This document shows positions 34,563-43,413 of a stretch of DNA of 64,000 nucleotides, in pieces. Position 1 is the first letter of the stretch; every line of letters starts with the position of its first letter. Origin of the DNA: Stakelama sediminis. GTDB lineage: Bacteria > Pseudomonadota > Alphaproteobacteria > Sphingomonadales > Sphingomonadaceae. The DNA lies in assembly GCF_014199335.1 (NCBI RefSeq), contig NZ_JACIJI010000002.1, positions 434,001 to 498,000 on the forward strand, in the 5' to 3' direction. The notes beneath the pieces were generated by a model. It was not told where the DNA came from, searched no databases, and saw only the letters and a list, made by a program, of their open reading frames with translations. A program made the translations under genes and the position numbers.

Positions 34563-35047
34563 TTTCTCCCAATTACATCACCCCTAAAGGCTATTCCGTC
34601 CTGAAAAGCGAATATGATCGGCTGTTCGCGACGGAACGCCCGCAACTGGTGGAGACGATCGCCTGGGCAGCCGGCAATGGCGATCGCTCGGAAAACGGCG
34701 ATTATATTTATGGCCGCAAGAAATTACGGGAAATCGACCGCCGGCTCGGCTGGCTCGCACGCCGGATGAAAGCAGCGAAGGTCGTCGATCCGGCACAACA
34801 GGTGAACCGCGACCGGGTCTTTTTCGGGGCAACGGTGGTCATCGCTGATGAAGACGATACTCAGCGCGAGATAACCCTGGTCGGCGATGACGAAGCAGAG
34901 GCAGGGGCAGGCCGGGTAGGCTGGAACGCCCCTGTCGCCCGTGCGCTTCGGGGTGCAGCCATCGGCGATTTGCGCCGCGTGATGCTCCCCGGCGGTGAAC
35001 GCGAAATGGAAATCCTTGAAATTTCCTATCCCGACCCGGCCGCATAA
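34556..35047 (+). CDS. greB: Transcription elongation factor GreB
   Basis: Binds the RNA polymerase secondary channel and stimulates cleavage of backtracked RNA. The 163 residues show the N-terminal coiled coil with the acidic tip GDRSENGDYIYGRKKLREIDRRL, typical of GreB rather than GreA, and a C-terminal FKBP-like domain (VGWNAPVARALRGAAIGD). No Shine-Dalgarno precedes the ATG, which lies inside an inverted repeat. The family alignment nonetheless places the start here (PNYITPKGY). Confidence 0.93.
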   Translation: MALSPNYITPKGYSVLKSEYDRLFATERPQLVETIAWAAGNGDRSENGDYIYGRKKLREIDRRLGWLARRMKAAKVVDPAQQVNRDRVFFGATVVIADEDDTQREITLVGDDEAEAGAGRVGWNAPVARALRGAAIGDLRRVMLPGGEREMEILEISYPDPAA

Positions 35048-35133
35048 AACGCCCGCTGACAGCCGTCATGGCGTCATTGCGACTTCCTCAATCTGAAAAT
35101 GGACTTGTGCGCCATCCCCGTTAGAAGGGGCGC

Positions 35134-35868
35134 ATGGACTCGAACACGAACCTGGGGGGAAATGTCGCGTTGCTGATCGACGCCGACAATGCCTCCCCTG
35201 CATCTCTTGATCCGGTGCTTACGGTGTTGGCTGAACTCGGCACCGTCAACATCCGGCGCGTATATGGCAACTGGCGCAAACCGGCGTTGAAAAGCTGGGC
35301 AGAAATGACGCTCAAATACGGGATCGAACCCTATCAGCAGTTCGACATTACCAAGGGCAAGAACGCCACCGACATGCGCATGACCATCGACGCGATGGAC
35401 CTGTTGTTTCGTGGCCGCGTCACTGGTTTCGGCATCCTTTCTTCCGACAGCGATTTCATGCCGCTCGCCATGCGGATCGGTCAGGAAGGACTGCCGGTCT
35501 ATGGCTTCGGGACCAGCAAGACGCCCGAAGGGTTTCGCAAGGCCTGTCGCCGTTTCATCGACGTTACGGCGCTGATCAAGGCGCATGAACAGGAAAGCGC
35601 CGACGACAGCACGGTTGCCGCCAATCATCAGAACGGCACGGTCGATGACGAGATGCTGAGGCTACTGATCGACGCCTATAACTCTACCAAGCGGGATGAG
35701 CGCGGCTTTGCCAACCTGTCGGCGGTCGGACAGCGGGCCGGTAACCGGTCGAGTTTCGACACACGCAATTACGGTTTTACGCGCCTGTCGGACCTGATCG
35801 AGGCAGTCCCCAATTTTCAGGTCGAACGCCGCGACAACGGCCAGATCTTCGTGAAGCGAGTACGCTGA
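35134..35868 (+). CDS. NYN domain protein with C-terminal OST-HTH
   Basis: Predicted RNA-processing protein of 244 residues. The NYN (PIN-like) nuclease domain covers about residues 10-150 with acidic residues in LLIDADN, the KNATDMRMTIDAMDLL segment and the SSDSDFMPLA motif. A LOTUS/OST-HTH-type domain follows at about 170-244 (DEMLRLLIDAY, FDTRNYGFTRLSDLIEAV, VERRDNGQIFVK). The family (LabA/DUF88 related) is thought to act on RNA, but the substrate is unknown. It sits between greB and astD. Confidence 0.87.
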   Translation: MDSNTNLGGNVALLIDADNASPASLDPVLTVLAELGTVNIRRVYGNWRKPALKSWAEMTLKYGIEPYQQFDITKGKNATDMRMTIDAMDLLFRGRVTGFGILSSDSDFMPLAMRIGQEGLPVYGFGTSKTPEGFRKACRRFIDVTALIKAHEQESADDSTVAANHQNGTVDDEMLRLLIDAYNSTKRDERGFANLSAVGQRAGNRSSFDTRNYGFTRLSDLIEAVPNFQVERRDNGQIFVKRVR

Positions 35869-35872
35869 CGCC

Positions 35873-37282
35873 ATGACGACGCTGACTTCCATCGAACCGG
35901 CAACCGGTAAGACCTTCTGGCAGGGCGAGGCTGGCGATCCTGATGCGGAAATCGCCCTGGCGCGAGCTTCCTGGGCGGGTTGGGCGGCGCGGTCGCTTGC
36001 CTACAGGATCGAAACACTACGTCGCTTCGCCAATGTCGTGCGGCACAAGGCAGACGCGTTTGCCGATGTCATCGCGCGCGAAACCGGCAAGCCGCTTTGG
36101 GAAGCCCATACCGAGGTCACTTCGGTGATCAACAAGGTCGATATATCGGTCACCGCCTATTCTGAACGCACCGGCCAGCGACGGCTCGACGCGCCGATGA
36201 ACAGCCGCATGGCGCTGCGACACAAACCGCATGGCGTGCTGGCGGTGCTCGGCCCGTATAATTTCCCCGCACATCTGCCTAACGGACACATCGTCCCGGC
36301 CCTGCTCGCGGGCAATGCGGTTGTTTTCAAACCGTCTGAAAAAACGCCTGCAACCGCTGAATTTCTGGTGGAATGTTTTCATGAAGCAGGCGTGCCGGAA
36401 GGGTGTATCCGCCTGCTGCTCGGTGGTCCGGAAGAGGGTAAGGCGCTGGCCGGGCATGACGGTATCGACGGGCTGTTATTTACCGGCTCGGCCCGCACCG
36501 GCATCGCGCTCAACCGGCAGTTCGCCGACCGTCCCGAGAAGATTCTCGCGCTCGAAATGGGCGGCAATAACCCGATCATCGTCTGGGACACGCCCGATAT
36601 CGCTTCAGCAGCCGTGCTGATCGTGCAGTCGGCCTTCACCACGGCGGGACAACGCTGCACCGCCGCGCGACGCCTGATTGTCGATCAGGCGCTGTTCGAT
36701 CCGCTGATGGAAGAGCTTAATCGCCTGCTCGACCGGTTGATCGTCGACGAACCCCATGCCGACCCTGCGCCGTTCATGGGGCCGGTGATCGACAACGATA
36801 CCGCCGACATGCTGACCGAAAGTTTTCTGGCACTGACCATGCGAGGCGGCAAACCGCTGCGCTATCTGGAGCGGCCGGTGGACAATCTGCCGTTTCTCAA
36901 GCCGGCACTGGTCGACATGACCGATGCCCGGGAAAAGCCCGATATCGAACTGTTCGGTCCGTTGCTTCAGGTTATTCGCAAGGACAGTTTCGAAGACGCT
37001 ATCGTCGAAGCGAATGCCACGCGCTATGGCCTTTCGGCATCGCTGGTCAGCCAGAATCCGAAGCTGTACGAACAGTTCTGGGCCAATATCCGGGCGGGCA
37101 TCGTCAACTGGAACCGGCCGACCAACGGCGCATCGTCCTCTGCGCCATTTGGCGGGATCGGCTGGTCCGGCAATCATCGCCCCAGTGCCTCCTATGCCGC
37201 CGATTATTGTGCTTATCCGGTGGTTTCCAACGAAGCCGACCAGGCACGTGCAAGCATCGGCATCGGCCTTAAAGACGGTTGA
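35873..37282 (+). CDS. astD: Succinylglutamate-semialdehyde dehydrogenase-like
   Basis: NAD-dependent aldehyde dehydrogenase closest to AstD of arginine succinyltransferase catabolism, 469 residues. Visible motifs are the NAD site LLFTGSARTG, the catalytic Glu in ALEMGGNNP, the catalytic Cys in GQRCTAARRL, and PYNFPAHLPNGHIVPAL. The FGGIGWSGNHRPSA end is family-typical. No astA, astB, astC or astE lies nearby, so the gene is an orphan in this window. It begins four bases after the NYN stop, suggesting co-transcription. Related aldehydes could also be substrates. Confidence 0.87.
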   Translation: MTTLTSIEPATGKTFWQGEAGDPDAEIALARASWAGWAARSLAYRIETLRRFANVVRHKADAFADVIARETGKPLWEAHTEVTSVINKVDISVTAYSERTGQRRLDAPMNSRMALRHKPHGVLAVLGPYNFPAHLPNGHIVPALLAGNAVVFKPSEKTPATAEFLVECFHEAGVPEGCIRLLLGGPEEGKALAGHDGIDGLLFTGSARTGIALNRQFADRPEKILALEMGGNNPIIVWDTPDIASAAVLIVQSAFTTAGQRCTAARRLIVDQALFDPLMEELNRLLDRLIVDEPHADPAPFMGPVIDNDTADMLTESFLALTMRGGKPLRYLERPVDNLPFLKPALVDMTDAREKPDIELFGPLLQVIRKDSFEDAIVEANATRYGLSASLVSQNPKLYEQFWANIRAGIVNWNRPTNGASSSAPFGGIGWSGNHRPSASYAADYCAYPVVSNEADQARASIGIGLKDG

Positions 37283-37289
37283 TCCGGGC

Positions 37290-37309
37290 CATGCCGTTTC
37301 AGCGGCATG
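37290..37309 (+). terminator. Hairpin after astD
   Basis: CATGCCG and CGGCATG form a 7-bp stem with loop TTTCAG, followed by AAAGTTTCCCTT. It starts eight bases after the astD stop and is a weak terminator candidate. Confidence 0.45.
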
Positions 37310-37359
37310 AAAGTTTCCCTTAGCCCCCGCAAAGGAACCATCTGTTGCCGGTTTCGGCC

Positions 37360-37384
37360 TCCATGCGCATTTTCCACGCATGGA
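37360..37384. promoter_or_regulatory. Perfect 8-bp palindrome over the SUMT start codon
   Basis: TCCATGCG (37360-37367) is matched by CGCATGGA (37377-37384) across a 9-base spacer. The SUMT ATG (37380) is in the right arm. TTGCCG at 37345 and CATTTT at 37368 are 17 bases apart and would start transcription near the ATG, so this may be an operator on a leaderless promoter. Confidence 0.5.
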
Positions 37385-38168
37385 AAGCGATATTGATAGA
37401 GTTTCGGGTGGCAGGGTTATCCTGCTGGGCGCGGGACCGGGCGATCCCGACCTGCTGACCGTTCGGGCGGTGCGTGCGCTGGCTGCGGCGGATGTGGTCG
37501 TCCATGACGGTCTGGTCGATCCGCGCGTTCTGGCACTGGCACCGGACAGCGCACGACGCATTTCCGTCGCCAAGCGCCGCGCGCGTCATACGATGCCACA
37601 GGATTCGATTTGCGATCTGCTCGTCGAGCTAGCCCGGATTGGCGCGACCGTCGTGCGGGTCAAGGGCGGCGATCCGTTTATTTTCGGACGCGGGGGTGAA
37701 GAGGCAGAGGCGGTGCTCGCCGCCGGTCTGCCCGTCGAGGTCATCCCCGGCGTGTCCGCGGCGCTCGGCTGTGCGGCAGAAGCAAGGCTCCCGCTCACGC
37801 ACCGCGACTGGTCGAGCGCCGTCAGTTTCGTGGCCGGTCAGTGCAAGGGGCTTCGCGATCAGGACTGGTCGGGGCTGGCGGGCAAGGGCCGTACCCTCGT
37901 CATCTATATGGGCGTCGCGACCGCTGCCGATATCGCCGAAAAGCTGATGAACGACGGGGTCGCACCCGACATGCCGGTGGCGGTGCTGGAACGCGGTACC
38001 CTGCCCGGTTCACGCGCTCTGCGGACGCTGCTCGCCGATCTGGGCGACATGATGGCCCGTGAAGCGGTGCAAAGCCCCGCCATCCTGGTCGTCGGCGAAG
38101 TGGTGACGCTGTCCGCCGCCGAGGACCGACTCACACAATGGGCGAAGCAGGCGGAGGCGCTGGTATGA
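37380..38168 (+). CDS. cobA: Uroporphyrinogen-III C-methyltransferase (SUMT)
   Basis: Makes precorrin-2, the siroheme and cobalamin precursor, using S-adenosylmethionine. The 262 residues carry the signature VILLGAGPGDPDLLTVRAVRALA in parts, VVRVKGGDPFIFGRGGEE, and VEVIPGVSAALG. The CysG oxidase/ferrochelatase domain is missing, so it is SUMT only. Its place in front of the siroheme-dependent sulfite reductase gene shows its role is to supply siroheme. It has no visible Shine-Dalgarno, and it overlaps the next gene by 4 bases. Confidence 0.94.
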   Translation: MESDIDRVSGGRVILLGAGPGDPDLLTVRAVRALAAADVVVHDGLVDPRVLALAPDSARRISVAKRRARHTMPQDSICDLLVELARIGATVVRVKGGDPFIFGRGGEEAEAVLAAGLPVEVIPGVSAALGCAAEARLPLTHRDWSSAVSFVAGQCKGLRDQDWSGLAGKGRTLVIYMGVATAADIAEKLMNDGVAPDMPVAVLERGTLPGSRALRTLLADLGDMMAREAVQSPAILVVGEVVTLSAAEDRLTQWAKQAEALV

Positions 38169-38461
38169 AGTTGCTGAGCGGCAATGATCTGAAAAGCGGC
38201 AAGGTCGTTTGGTGGACCGGGCAGGACTGGTCGCTCCATATCGAGGATGCCGTCGATACTGGCGATCAGGGTGAAGCTATCGCCCATGCCGAAGAGGGTG
38301 CGCGGCGCGTTAACGTCCCTTATGTGCTCGATGGCGTCATGACGCCGGAAGGGCCGCGCCCCGCCCATATCAAGGATCGTATTCGTGCGCTTGGTCCCAC
38401 GGTGCGCCCCGACCTGACCCTCAAACCCGCCGACCCCGATGCCGGCAACTGGGTGATCTGA
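38165..38461 (+). CDS. DUF2849 protein of the sulfite reduction operon
   Basis: Small 98-residue protein with KLLSGNDLKSGKVVWWTGQDW and a conserved DGVMTPEGPRPAHIKDRIR segment, typical of DUF2849. Its ATG overlaps the SUMT stop, and the reductase start follows one base after its own stop. The family occurs almost always beside alphaproteobacterial cysI-like genes, so it probably assists the reductase or siroheme insertion. The biochemical role is not known. Confidence 0.85.
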   Translation: MKLLSGNDLKSGKVVWWTGQDWSLHIEDAVDTGDQGEAIAHAEEGARRVNVPYVLDGVMTPEGPRPAHIKDRIRALGPTVRPDLTLKPADPDAGNWVI

Positions 38462-38462
38462 C

Positions 38463-40094
38463 ATGTATCGTTATGACCAGTATGACCAGTCCATCGTCGA
38501 TGCGCGCGTCGAGGAGTTTCGCGATCAGGTGGCCCGTCGCCTGTCGGGCGCGCTGACCGAGGACCAGTTCAAACCCCTGCGGCTGATGAACGGCCTCTAT
38601 CTGCAACTCCACGCCTATATGCTGCGCGTCGCCGTACCCTATGGCACGCTGAACGGACGGCAGATGCGGATGCTGGCGTCGATCGCGCGCAAATATGATC
38701 GCGGTTACGGGCATTTCACCACGCGCCAGAATATTCAGTTCAACTGGATCGAACTGGCCGACACGCCCGATATTCTTGCCGATCTGTCGACAGTCGAGAT
38801 GCACGCCATCCAGACCAGCGGCAACTGCATCCGCAACATTTCTTCGGACCAGTTCGCCGGTGCCGCCGCCGACGAAGTAACCGACCCGCGGCCATGGGCC
38901 GAACTGCTGCGCCAATGGTCGAGCTTCCACCCGGAATTCACCTATCTGCCGCGCAAGTTCAAATTCGCGGTGATCGCGTCTGACGAAGATCGCGCGGCCA
39001 TGCGCCTGCACGATATCGGCATCCGGATCGTCGAGCGCGACGGCGAACACGGCGCGCGTATCTTTGCCGGTGGGGGCATGGGGCGCACTCCAATGGTCAG
39101 TCATGAAATCAAGGAGTTCGTGCCGCTTTCTGATCTTCTGCCTTATCTGGAAGCCTGCCTGCGCGTCTATAATCGCTATGGGCGTCGCGACAATATGTAC
39201 AAGGCACGGATCAAGATCCTCGTCAACGATCTGGGAGCGGAGGAATATGCCCGTCAGGTCGAAGAGGAATTTGCCGGGCTGAAGGCACTCGACCTCGACC
39301 CGCCCAAGGCGGAGTTCGACCGGATCAGCGCCTATTTCGCGCCACCCGCATTCGAAACCAGCCTTTCCGACGATATTGATCGCCGCGATCCCGACTTCGC
39401 GGTCTGGCTGGACCAGAATGTGCGTACACACAAACAACCCGGCTATGCGATCGCGACGATCAGCCTGAAGCCCGTCGGGGGGATTCCCGGTGACGCCACT
39501 GCTGAACAGATGGAGGTGATGGCGGCGCTGGCCGAACGCTACAGCTTCGACGAACTGCGCGTCACCCACAGCCAGAATGTTGTGCTGCCGCATGTCCGCA
39601 AGGCGGACCTGTATGCCGTCTGGCAGACGCTGCGCGAGGCCGGGCTGGCGGAGGCCAATCTCGACCTTATCAGCGATATCATCGCCTGCCCCGGCCTTGA
39701 TTATTGCAGCCTTGCGAACGCCCGCTCAATTCCCGTCGCGCAAAAGATCGCGACCCGCTTCGCTGACCAGAAGCGGCAAAAGGAACTGGGCGAACTGAAG
39801 CTCAAAATTTCGGGCTGCATCAACGCCTGCGGGCACCATCATGCGGGGCATATCGGCATATTGGGCGTCGATCGGAAAGGGACAGAAAACTACCAGTTAC
39901 TGCTCGGCGGATCGGGTGCGGAAGATGTCAGCCTCGCCAAAATCACCGGTCCCGGTTTCGATGAAGACGGTATCGTCGACGCCATCGAAAAAGTAACCGA
40001 CCTGTATCTCGAACAGCGCACAGAGGGCGAACGCTTCGTCGATACCTATCGACGCATCGGCATGCCCGCGTTCAAGGAGGCGATCTATGGCTGA
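38463..40094 (+). CDS. cysI: Nitrite/sulfite reductase hemoprotein (CysI-like)
   Basis: Siroheme/[4Fe-4S] enzyme reducing sulfite to sulfide, 543 residues. It has the duplicated ferredoxin-type reductase fold with YGHFTTRQNIQFNWIEL and TSGNCIRNISSDQFAG, and the cluster cysteines CPGLDYC and CINAC that hold the coupled siroheme centre. No flavoprotein subunit (CysJ) is encoded nearby, so a ferredoxin or other donor is likely. The neighbours SUMT and CysH support assimilatory sulfite rather than nitrite as the substrate. It overlaps the DUF934 gene by 8 bases. Confidence 0.93.
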   Translation: MYRYDQYDQSIVDARVEEFRDQVARRLSGALTEDQFKPLRLMNGLYLQLHAYMLRVAVPYGTLNGRQMRMLASIARKYDRGYGHFTTRQNIQFNWIELADTPDILADLSTVEMHAIQTSGNCIRNISSDQFAGAAADEVTDPRPWAELLRQWSSFHPEFTYLPRKFKFAVIASDEDRAAMRLHDIGIRIVERDGEHGARIFAGGGMGRTPMVSHEIKEFVPLSDLLPYLEACLRVYNRYGRRDNMYKARIKILVNDLGAEEYARQVEEEFAGLKALDLDPPKAEFDRISAYFAPPAFETSLSDDIDRRDPDFAVWLDQNVRTHKQPGYAIATISLKPVGGIPGDATAEQMEVMAALAERYSFDELRVTHSQNVVLPHVRKADLYAVWQTLREAGLAEANLDLISDIIACPGLDYCSLANARSIPVAQKIATRFADQKRQKELGELKLKISGCINACGHHHAGHIGILGVDRKGTENYQLLLGGSGAEDVSLAKITGPGFDEDGIVDAIEKVTDLYLEQRTEGERFVDTYRRIGMPAFKEAIYG

Positions 40095-40512
40095 TCTGCT
40101 GCACTACCGCGAAGACGGTCCACACGAAGAGCCTGCGGTCACGCTCGATGCCTTTCTGGATCAAAGCAACGCGACTGCCGTGCGGCTGGAATCCGATGAG
40201 GATGCACGCGCGCTGCTTCCCTATCTCGATCGTCTGACGCTGATCGAAATCAGCTTTCCGACGTTCAAGGACGGTCGCGGCTATTCCGCCGCACGTATCC
40301 TGCGCGAAGCGGGTTATATCGGCGAACTGCGCGCGCAGGGCGACGTGCTCGTCGATCAGATTCCGCTGATGCGCCGCTGCGGATTCGACAGCTTTCACCC
40401 GCAAGCGGAAGTTGACCGAAAGGCACTCGCTGCCGCTTTGGAACGTCAGGAATATGTTTATCAGCGCGCAGCCGATGCGCGCCAGCCGGTCTGGAAGCTA
40501 CGCCATGGCTGA
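40087..40512 (+). CDS. DUF934 protein of the sulfite reduction operon
   Basis: 141 residues with the DUF934 core TLIEISFPTFKDGRGYSAARILRE and the GELRAQGDVLVDQIPLMRRCGFDSF segment. It overlaps the reductase gene by 8 bases and cysH by 8 bases. It is a standard companion of bacterial sulfite reductases, perhaps a maturation or electron-transfer helper. The mechanism is not established. Confidence 0.88.
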   Translation: MADLLHYREDGPHEEPAVTLDAFLDQSNATAVRLESDEDARALLPYLDRLTLIEISFPTFKDGRGYSAARILREAGYIGELRAQGDVLVDQIPLMRRCGFDSFHPQAEVDRKALAAALERQEYVYQRAADARQPVWKLRHG

Positions 40513-41272
40513 TACGGCATTGCGCAAAATCGATCGTCTGGACGTGCGGCCGCGCTTTACCGTGACCGATGTGCACCGGCTGAACAACCTGTTTCGCGGC
40601 ACCGATACGATGGAGATGCTGCGTACCGTGATCGGGGAGCAGATGGCAGGCGATGTGGCAACCGTCTCCTCCTTCGGCACCGAATCCGCAGTACTGCTGC
40701 ACCTGATCGCGTCTGTAGACGCATCGCTTCCAGTCCTGTTTCTCGACACCGGCAAGCATTTTCCGGAAACCATCGCGTATCGCGATACGCTGACGGCGTT
40801 TCTGGGGCTGAAGGATGTGCGCATCCTGTCCCCCGACGCGGAAGCGCTGAAACAACGCGATGAAACCGGTCTGCGCTGGTCCTACGATCCCGATGGCTGC
40901 TGCGAGATCCGCAAGGTCGTGCCGCTGGAAAAGGCTCTGGCGGGTTTTGACGCCAGCTTTACCGGGCGCAAGGCATTTCAGGCATCGACCCGCAACGCCC
41001 TGCCGCGTTTCGAACTCGACGGCGACCGGCTGAAGATCAATCCGCTGATCGACTGGACACGGGAGGATATCGCCGCCTGGTTCGACAAACACGACCTGCC
41101 GCATCATCCGCTGGAGACGGAGGGCTATCCCTCAATCGGCTGCGCACCGTGCACCAGCAAAGTCTTACCGGGTGAAGACCCGCGTTCGGGGCGCTGGCGC
41201 GGATGGGACAAGACTGAATGCGGCATCCACACCCCGGTTGCCGATGGCGACCCGGATCAGCCATCGTTCTGA
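40505..41272 (+). CDS. cysH: APS/PAPS reductase
   Basis: Reduces activated sulfate to sulfite, feeding the reductase encoded upstream. From the ATG at 40505 (MADTALRKID) it has 255 residues. The [4Fe-4S]-type cysteine pairs are present: GCCEIRKVVPLE and GCAPCTSKV, with the active-site Cys in TECGIH. The cluster cysteines point to adenylylsulfate (APS) rather than PAPS reduction. SSFGTESAVLL is the nucleotide loop. It ends the operon and is convergent with dnaB, 13 bases away. Confidence 0.94.
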   Translation: MADTALRKIDRLDVRPRFTVTDVHRLNNLFRGTDTMEMLRTVIGEQMAGDVATVSSFGTESAVLLHLIASVDASLPVLFLDTGKHFPETIAYRDTLTAFLGLKDVRILSPDAEALKQRDETGLRWSYDPDGCCEIRKVVPLEKALAGFDASFTGRKAFQASTRNALPRFELDGDRLKINPLIDWTREDIAAWFDKHDLPHHPLETEGYPSIGCAPCTSKVLPGEDPRSGRWRGWDKTECGIHTPVADGDPDQPSF

Positions 41273-41285
41273 CCCCGGATCGGGA

Positions 41286-42803
41286 TTATTCGTAGCTGGT
41301 GTCCATCCCGGCATAGCCAAGGCCGGCATAGTCGCTGAACCGCGTGATTTCCGGTTCGAAACGCAGAATCACCTTGCCGGTGGCACCGTGACGTTGCTTG
41401 GCGACAATCAGTTCGGCCAGCCCGTCGACACGCTGCATTTCCATCGTCCATTTGGCGTGATCTTCGATGATCTTGGGATCGTCCCCCTCCCCTTGCGGCA
41501 CTTTCGGTTCACGCGCAGCAACGTAATAATCCTCACGAAACACGAACCAGACCATATCGGCGTCCTGCTCGATCGAACCGGATTCGCGCAGATCGGATAG
41601 CTGCGGGCGCTTGTCCTCGCGGCTTTCGACCTGGCGGCTGAGCTGTGACAGCGCCAGCACCGATACGTTCATATCCTTAGCCAGCGTTTTCAGGCCGCGG
41701 CTGATTTCGGAAATTTCCTGAACGCGATTATCGGTAGAGCGTCCCGACCCCTGCAACAGTTGCAGATAGTCGACAATCACCAGCCCCAGCTCATCGCCCA
41801 GCTTACGCTTCAGCCGCCGCACGCGCGTATGCAGGCCGCTGATCGTCAGCCCGGCGGTATCGTCGATGAACAACGGCAGATCGTTGAGGTCGGCTGCGGC
41901 ATCGGCCAGCCTACCGAACTCCGCCTTGCTGATCCGTCCCATACGCAGCGCTTCCGAGCTGATCCGCGACTGTTCGGCCAGTACGCGGGTGGCAAGCTGG
42001 TCCGCCGACATTTCGAGGCTGAAAAACGCGACCTTCGATCCCACCGATCGTTCGGGCGGAATCCCCGCCACCTTGTCATCCATCCAGCGACGCGCGGCGT
42101 TATAGGCGATGTTGGTCGCCAGCGATGTCTTACCCATGCCCGGACGTCCGGCAAGGATCATCAGGTCGGAATGGTGCATACCACCGATCTTGGAATTGAC
42201 GCTGTCCAGACCGGTAGTGATGCCCGACAGGTTGCCGCCCGAATTGAGCGCACGATCGGCCTGGCGAATTGCCATCTTGCTCGCTTCGCTGAACGATTTG
42301 ACGGCATTGGCGGTATTGCCTTCACCCGCCACTTCGAACAGCAGTTCCTCCGCCTTTTCGATCTGACTGCGCGGATCGACGGTTTCGCTGGTGTCCATCG
42401 CGCGTTCGACCAGCGTGCGGCCCACCGTCACCAGCGCGCGCAACATGGCGAGATCGTAGATCTGCTGCGCGAATTGCCGGGCACCGATCAATCCGGCACC
42501 GCTGCCGGTAAGCTGCGCGAGATAGGCCGGGCCGCCCAGCGCCTTCATCCCTTCATCCTCCGCGAACATCGGGCGCAGCGTGACCGGGTTGGCAAGCATG
42601 TCGGCCACCCGCAACTCTTTGATCCGGCTGTAAATCCGCGCATGGACCGGTTCGAAGAAATGCTCCGCCTCAAGCCGGTCGATAATGTCGTCGGCAAGGC
42701 GATTGTCGATCATCATCGCGCCCAGCAGTGCGGCCTCCGCCTCTACGTTGGAGGGCAGGCGAACTTCTTCGGGCTGAGTCGGGGCAATCGGATTGGTGGC
42801 CAT
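41286..42803 (-). CDS. dnaB: Replicative DNA helicase DnaB
   Basis: Hexameric fork helicase of 505 residues. The N-terminal domain (VEAEAALLGAMMIDNRLADDII) is followed by the RecA-like motor with Walker A AGRPGMGKTSLA, Walker B LVIVDYLQLLQG, DNA-binding loop residues in LALSQLSRQVE and the arginine finger region (REDKRPQLSDLRESGSIEQDAD, in part). No intein is seen. It is divergent from the UPF0262 gene, with 121 bases between. Confidence 0.96.
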   Translation of the reverse strand: MATNPIAPTQPEEVRLPSNVEAEAALLGAMMIDNRLADDIIDRLEAEHFFEPVHARIYSRIKELRVADMLANPVTLRPMFAEDEGMKALGGPAYLAQLTGSGAGLIGARQFAQQIYDLAMLRALVTVGRTLVERAMDTSETVDPRSQIEKAEELLFEVAGEGNTANAVKSFSEASKMAIRQADRALNSGGNLSGITTGLDSVNSKIGGMHHSDLMILAGRPGMGKTSLATNIAYNAARRWMDDKVAGIPPERSVGSKVAFFSLEMSADQLATRVLAEQSRISSEALRMGRISKAEFGRLADAAADLNDLPLFIDDTAGLTISGLHTRVRRLKRKLGDELGLVIVDYLQLLQGSGRSTDNRVQEISEISRGLKTLAKDMNVSVLALSQLSRQVESREDKRPQLSDLRESGSIEQDADMVWFVFREDYYVAAREPKVPQGEGDDPKIIEDHAKWTMEMQRVDGLAELIVAKQRHGATGKVILRFEPEITRFSDYAGLGYAGMDTSYE

Positions 42804-42924
42804 GCATTCTTTTCCCAGACCGACCCTGTCTGCTCAAGGCATCCGGGAAAATTTACCTGTGGATTAATCGGGAACGCGCCGCTTAACCGTTGCCATCGGC
42901 GCGCAAAATCTGCATCGCAAGCAT

Positions 42925-43407
42925 ATGGGCGATCCGCGGATCATAGATATCAGCCTCGACGAGCACACCATCCTGTGGCGCAACGCCGATATCGAGCAGG
43001 AACGCAAGATCGCCGTCTATGACCTGCTTGAAGAAAACCACTTCGCACTGCAACGGTCTCAGGCGGATGGTTACGCCGGTCCGTACAAGGTGAAACTGCG
43101 GGTTCAGGAAGGCCGCCTGGCAATTGATGTGATGCGAGAGGATGATTCGCGTCTGGAAACCCATATTCTGGGTCTTGCCCGGTTCCGCCGGGCCATCCGC
43201 GACTATTTCGCAATATGCGACAGCTATTTTCAGGCGATCCGGCAGGCGACGCCGCAACAGATCGAAACCATCGACATGGCCCGTCGCGGTATCCACAATG
43301 ATGCTGCCGAACTTTTGAAAGAAAGGCTGGAGGGCAAGATCGAAGTGGACTTCCCGACCGCTCGCCGTCTTTTCACGCTGATTTGCGTGCTGCATATCAA
43401 GGGGTGA
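42925..43407 (+). CDS. UPF0262 family protein
   Basis: Conserved alphaproteobacterial protein of 160 residues, of unknown function. Family blocks include HERK-like EQERKIAVYDLLEENHF, GPYKVKLRVQEGRLAIDV and FRRAIRDYFAICDSYFQAIR, plus a C-terminal FPTARRLFTLICVLHIKG. No signal or membrane helix is seen. The Shine-Dalgarno is poor. It is followed seven bases later by the GH25 gene. Confidence 0.87.
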   Translation: MGDPRIIDISLDEHTILWRNADIEQERKIAVYDLLEENHFALQRSQADGYAGPYKVKLRVQEGRLAIDVMREDDSRLETHILGLARFRRAIRDYFAICDSYFQAIRQATPQQIETIDMARRGIHNDAAELLKERLEGKIEVDFPTARRLFTLICVLHIKG

Positions 43408-43413
43408 TGGAGC

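Noticed and set aside
41760..43022. 420-residue plus-strand open frame over dnaB
   Set aside because: Antisense shadow; crosses the dnaB promoter region and has no domain.
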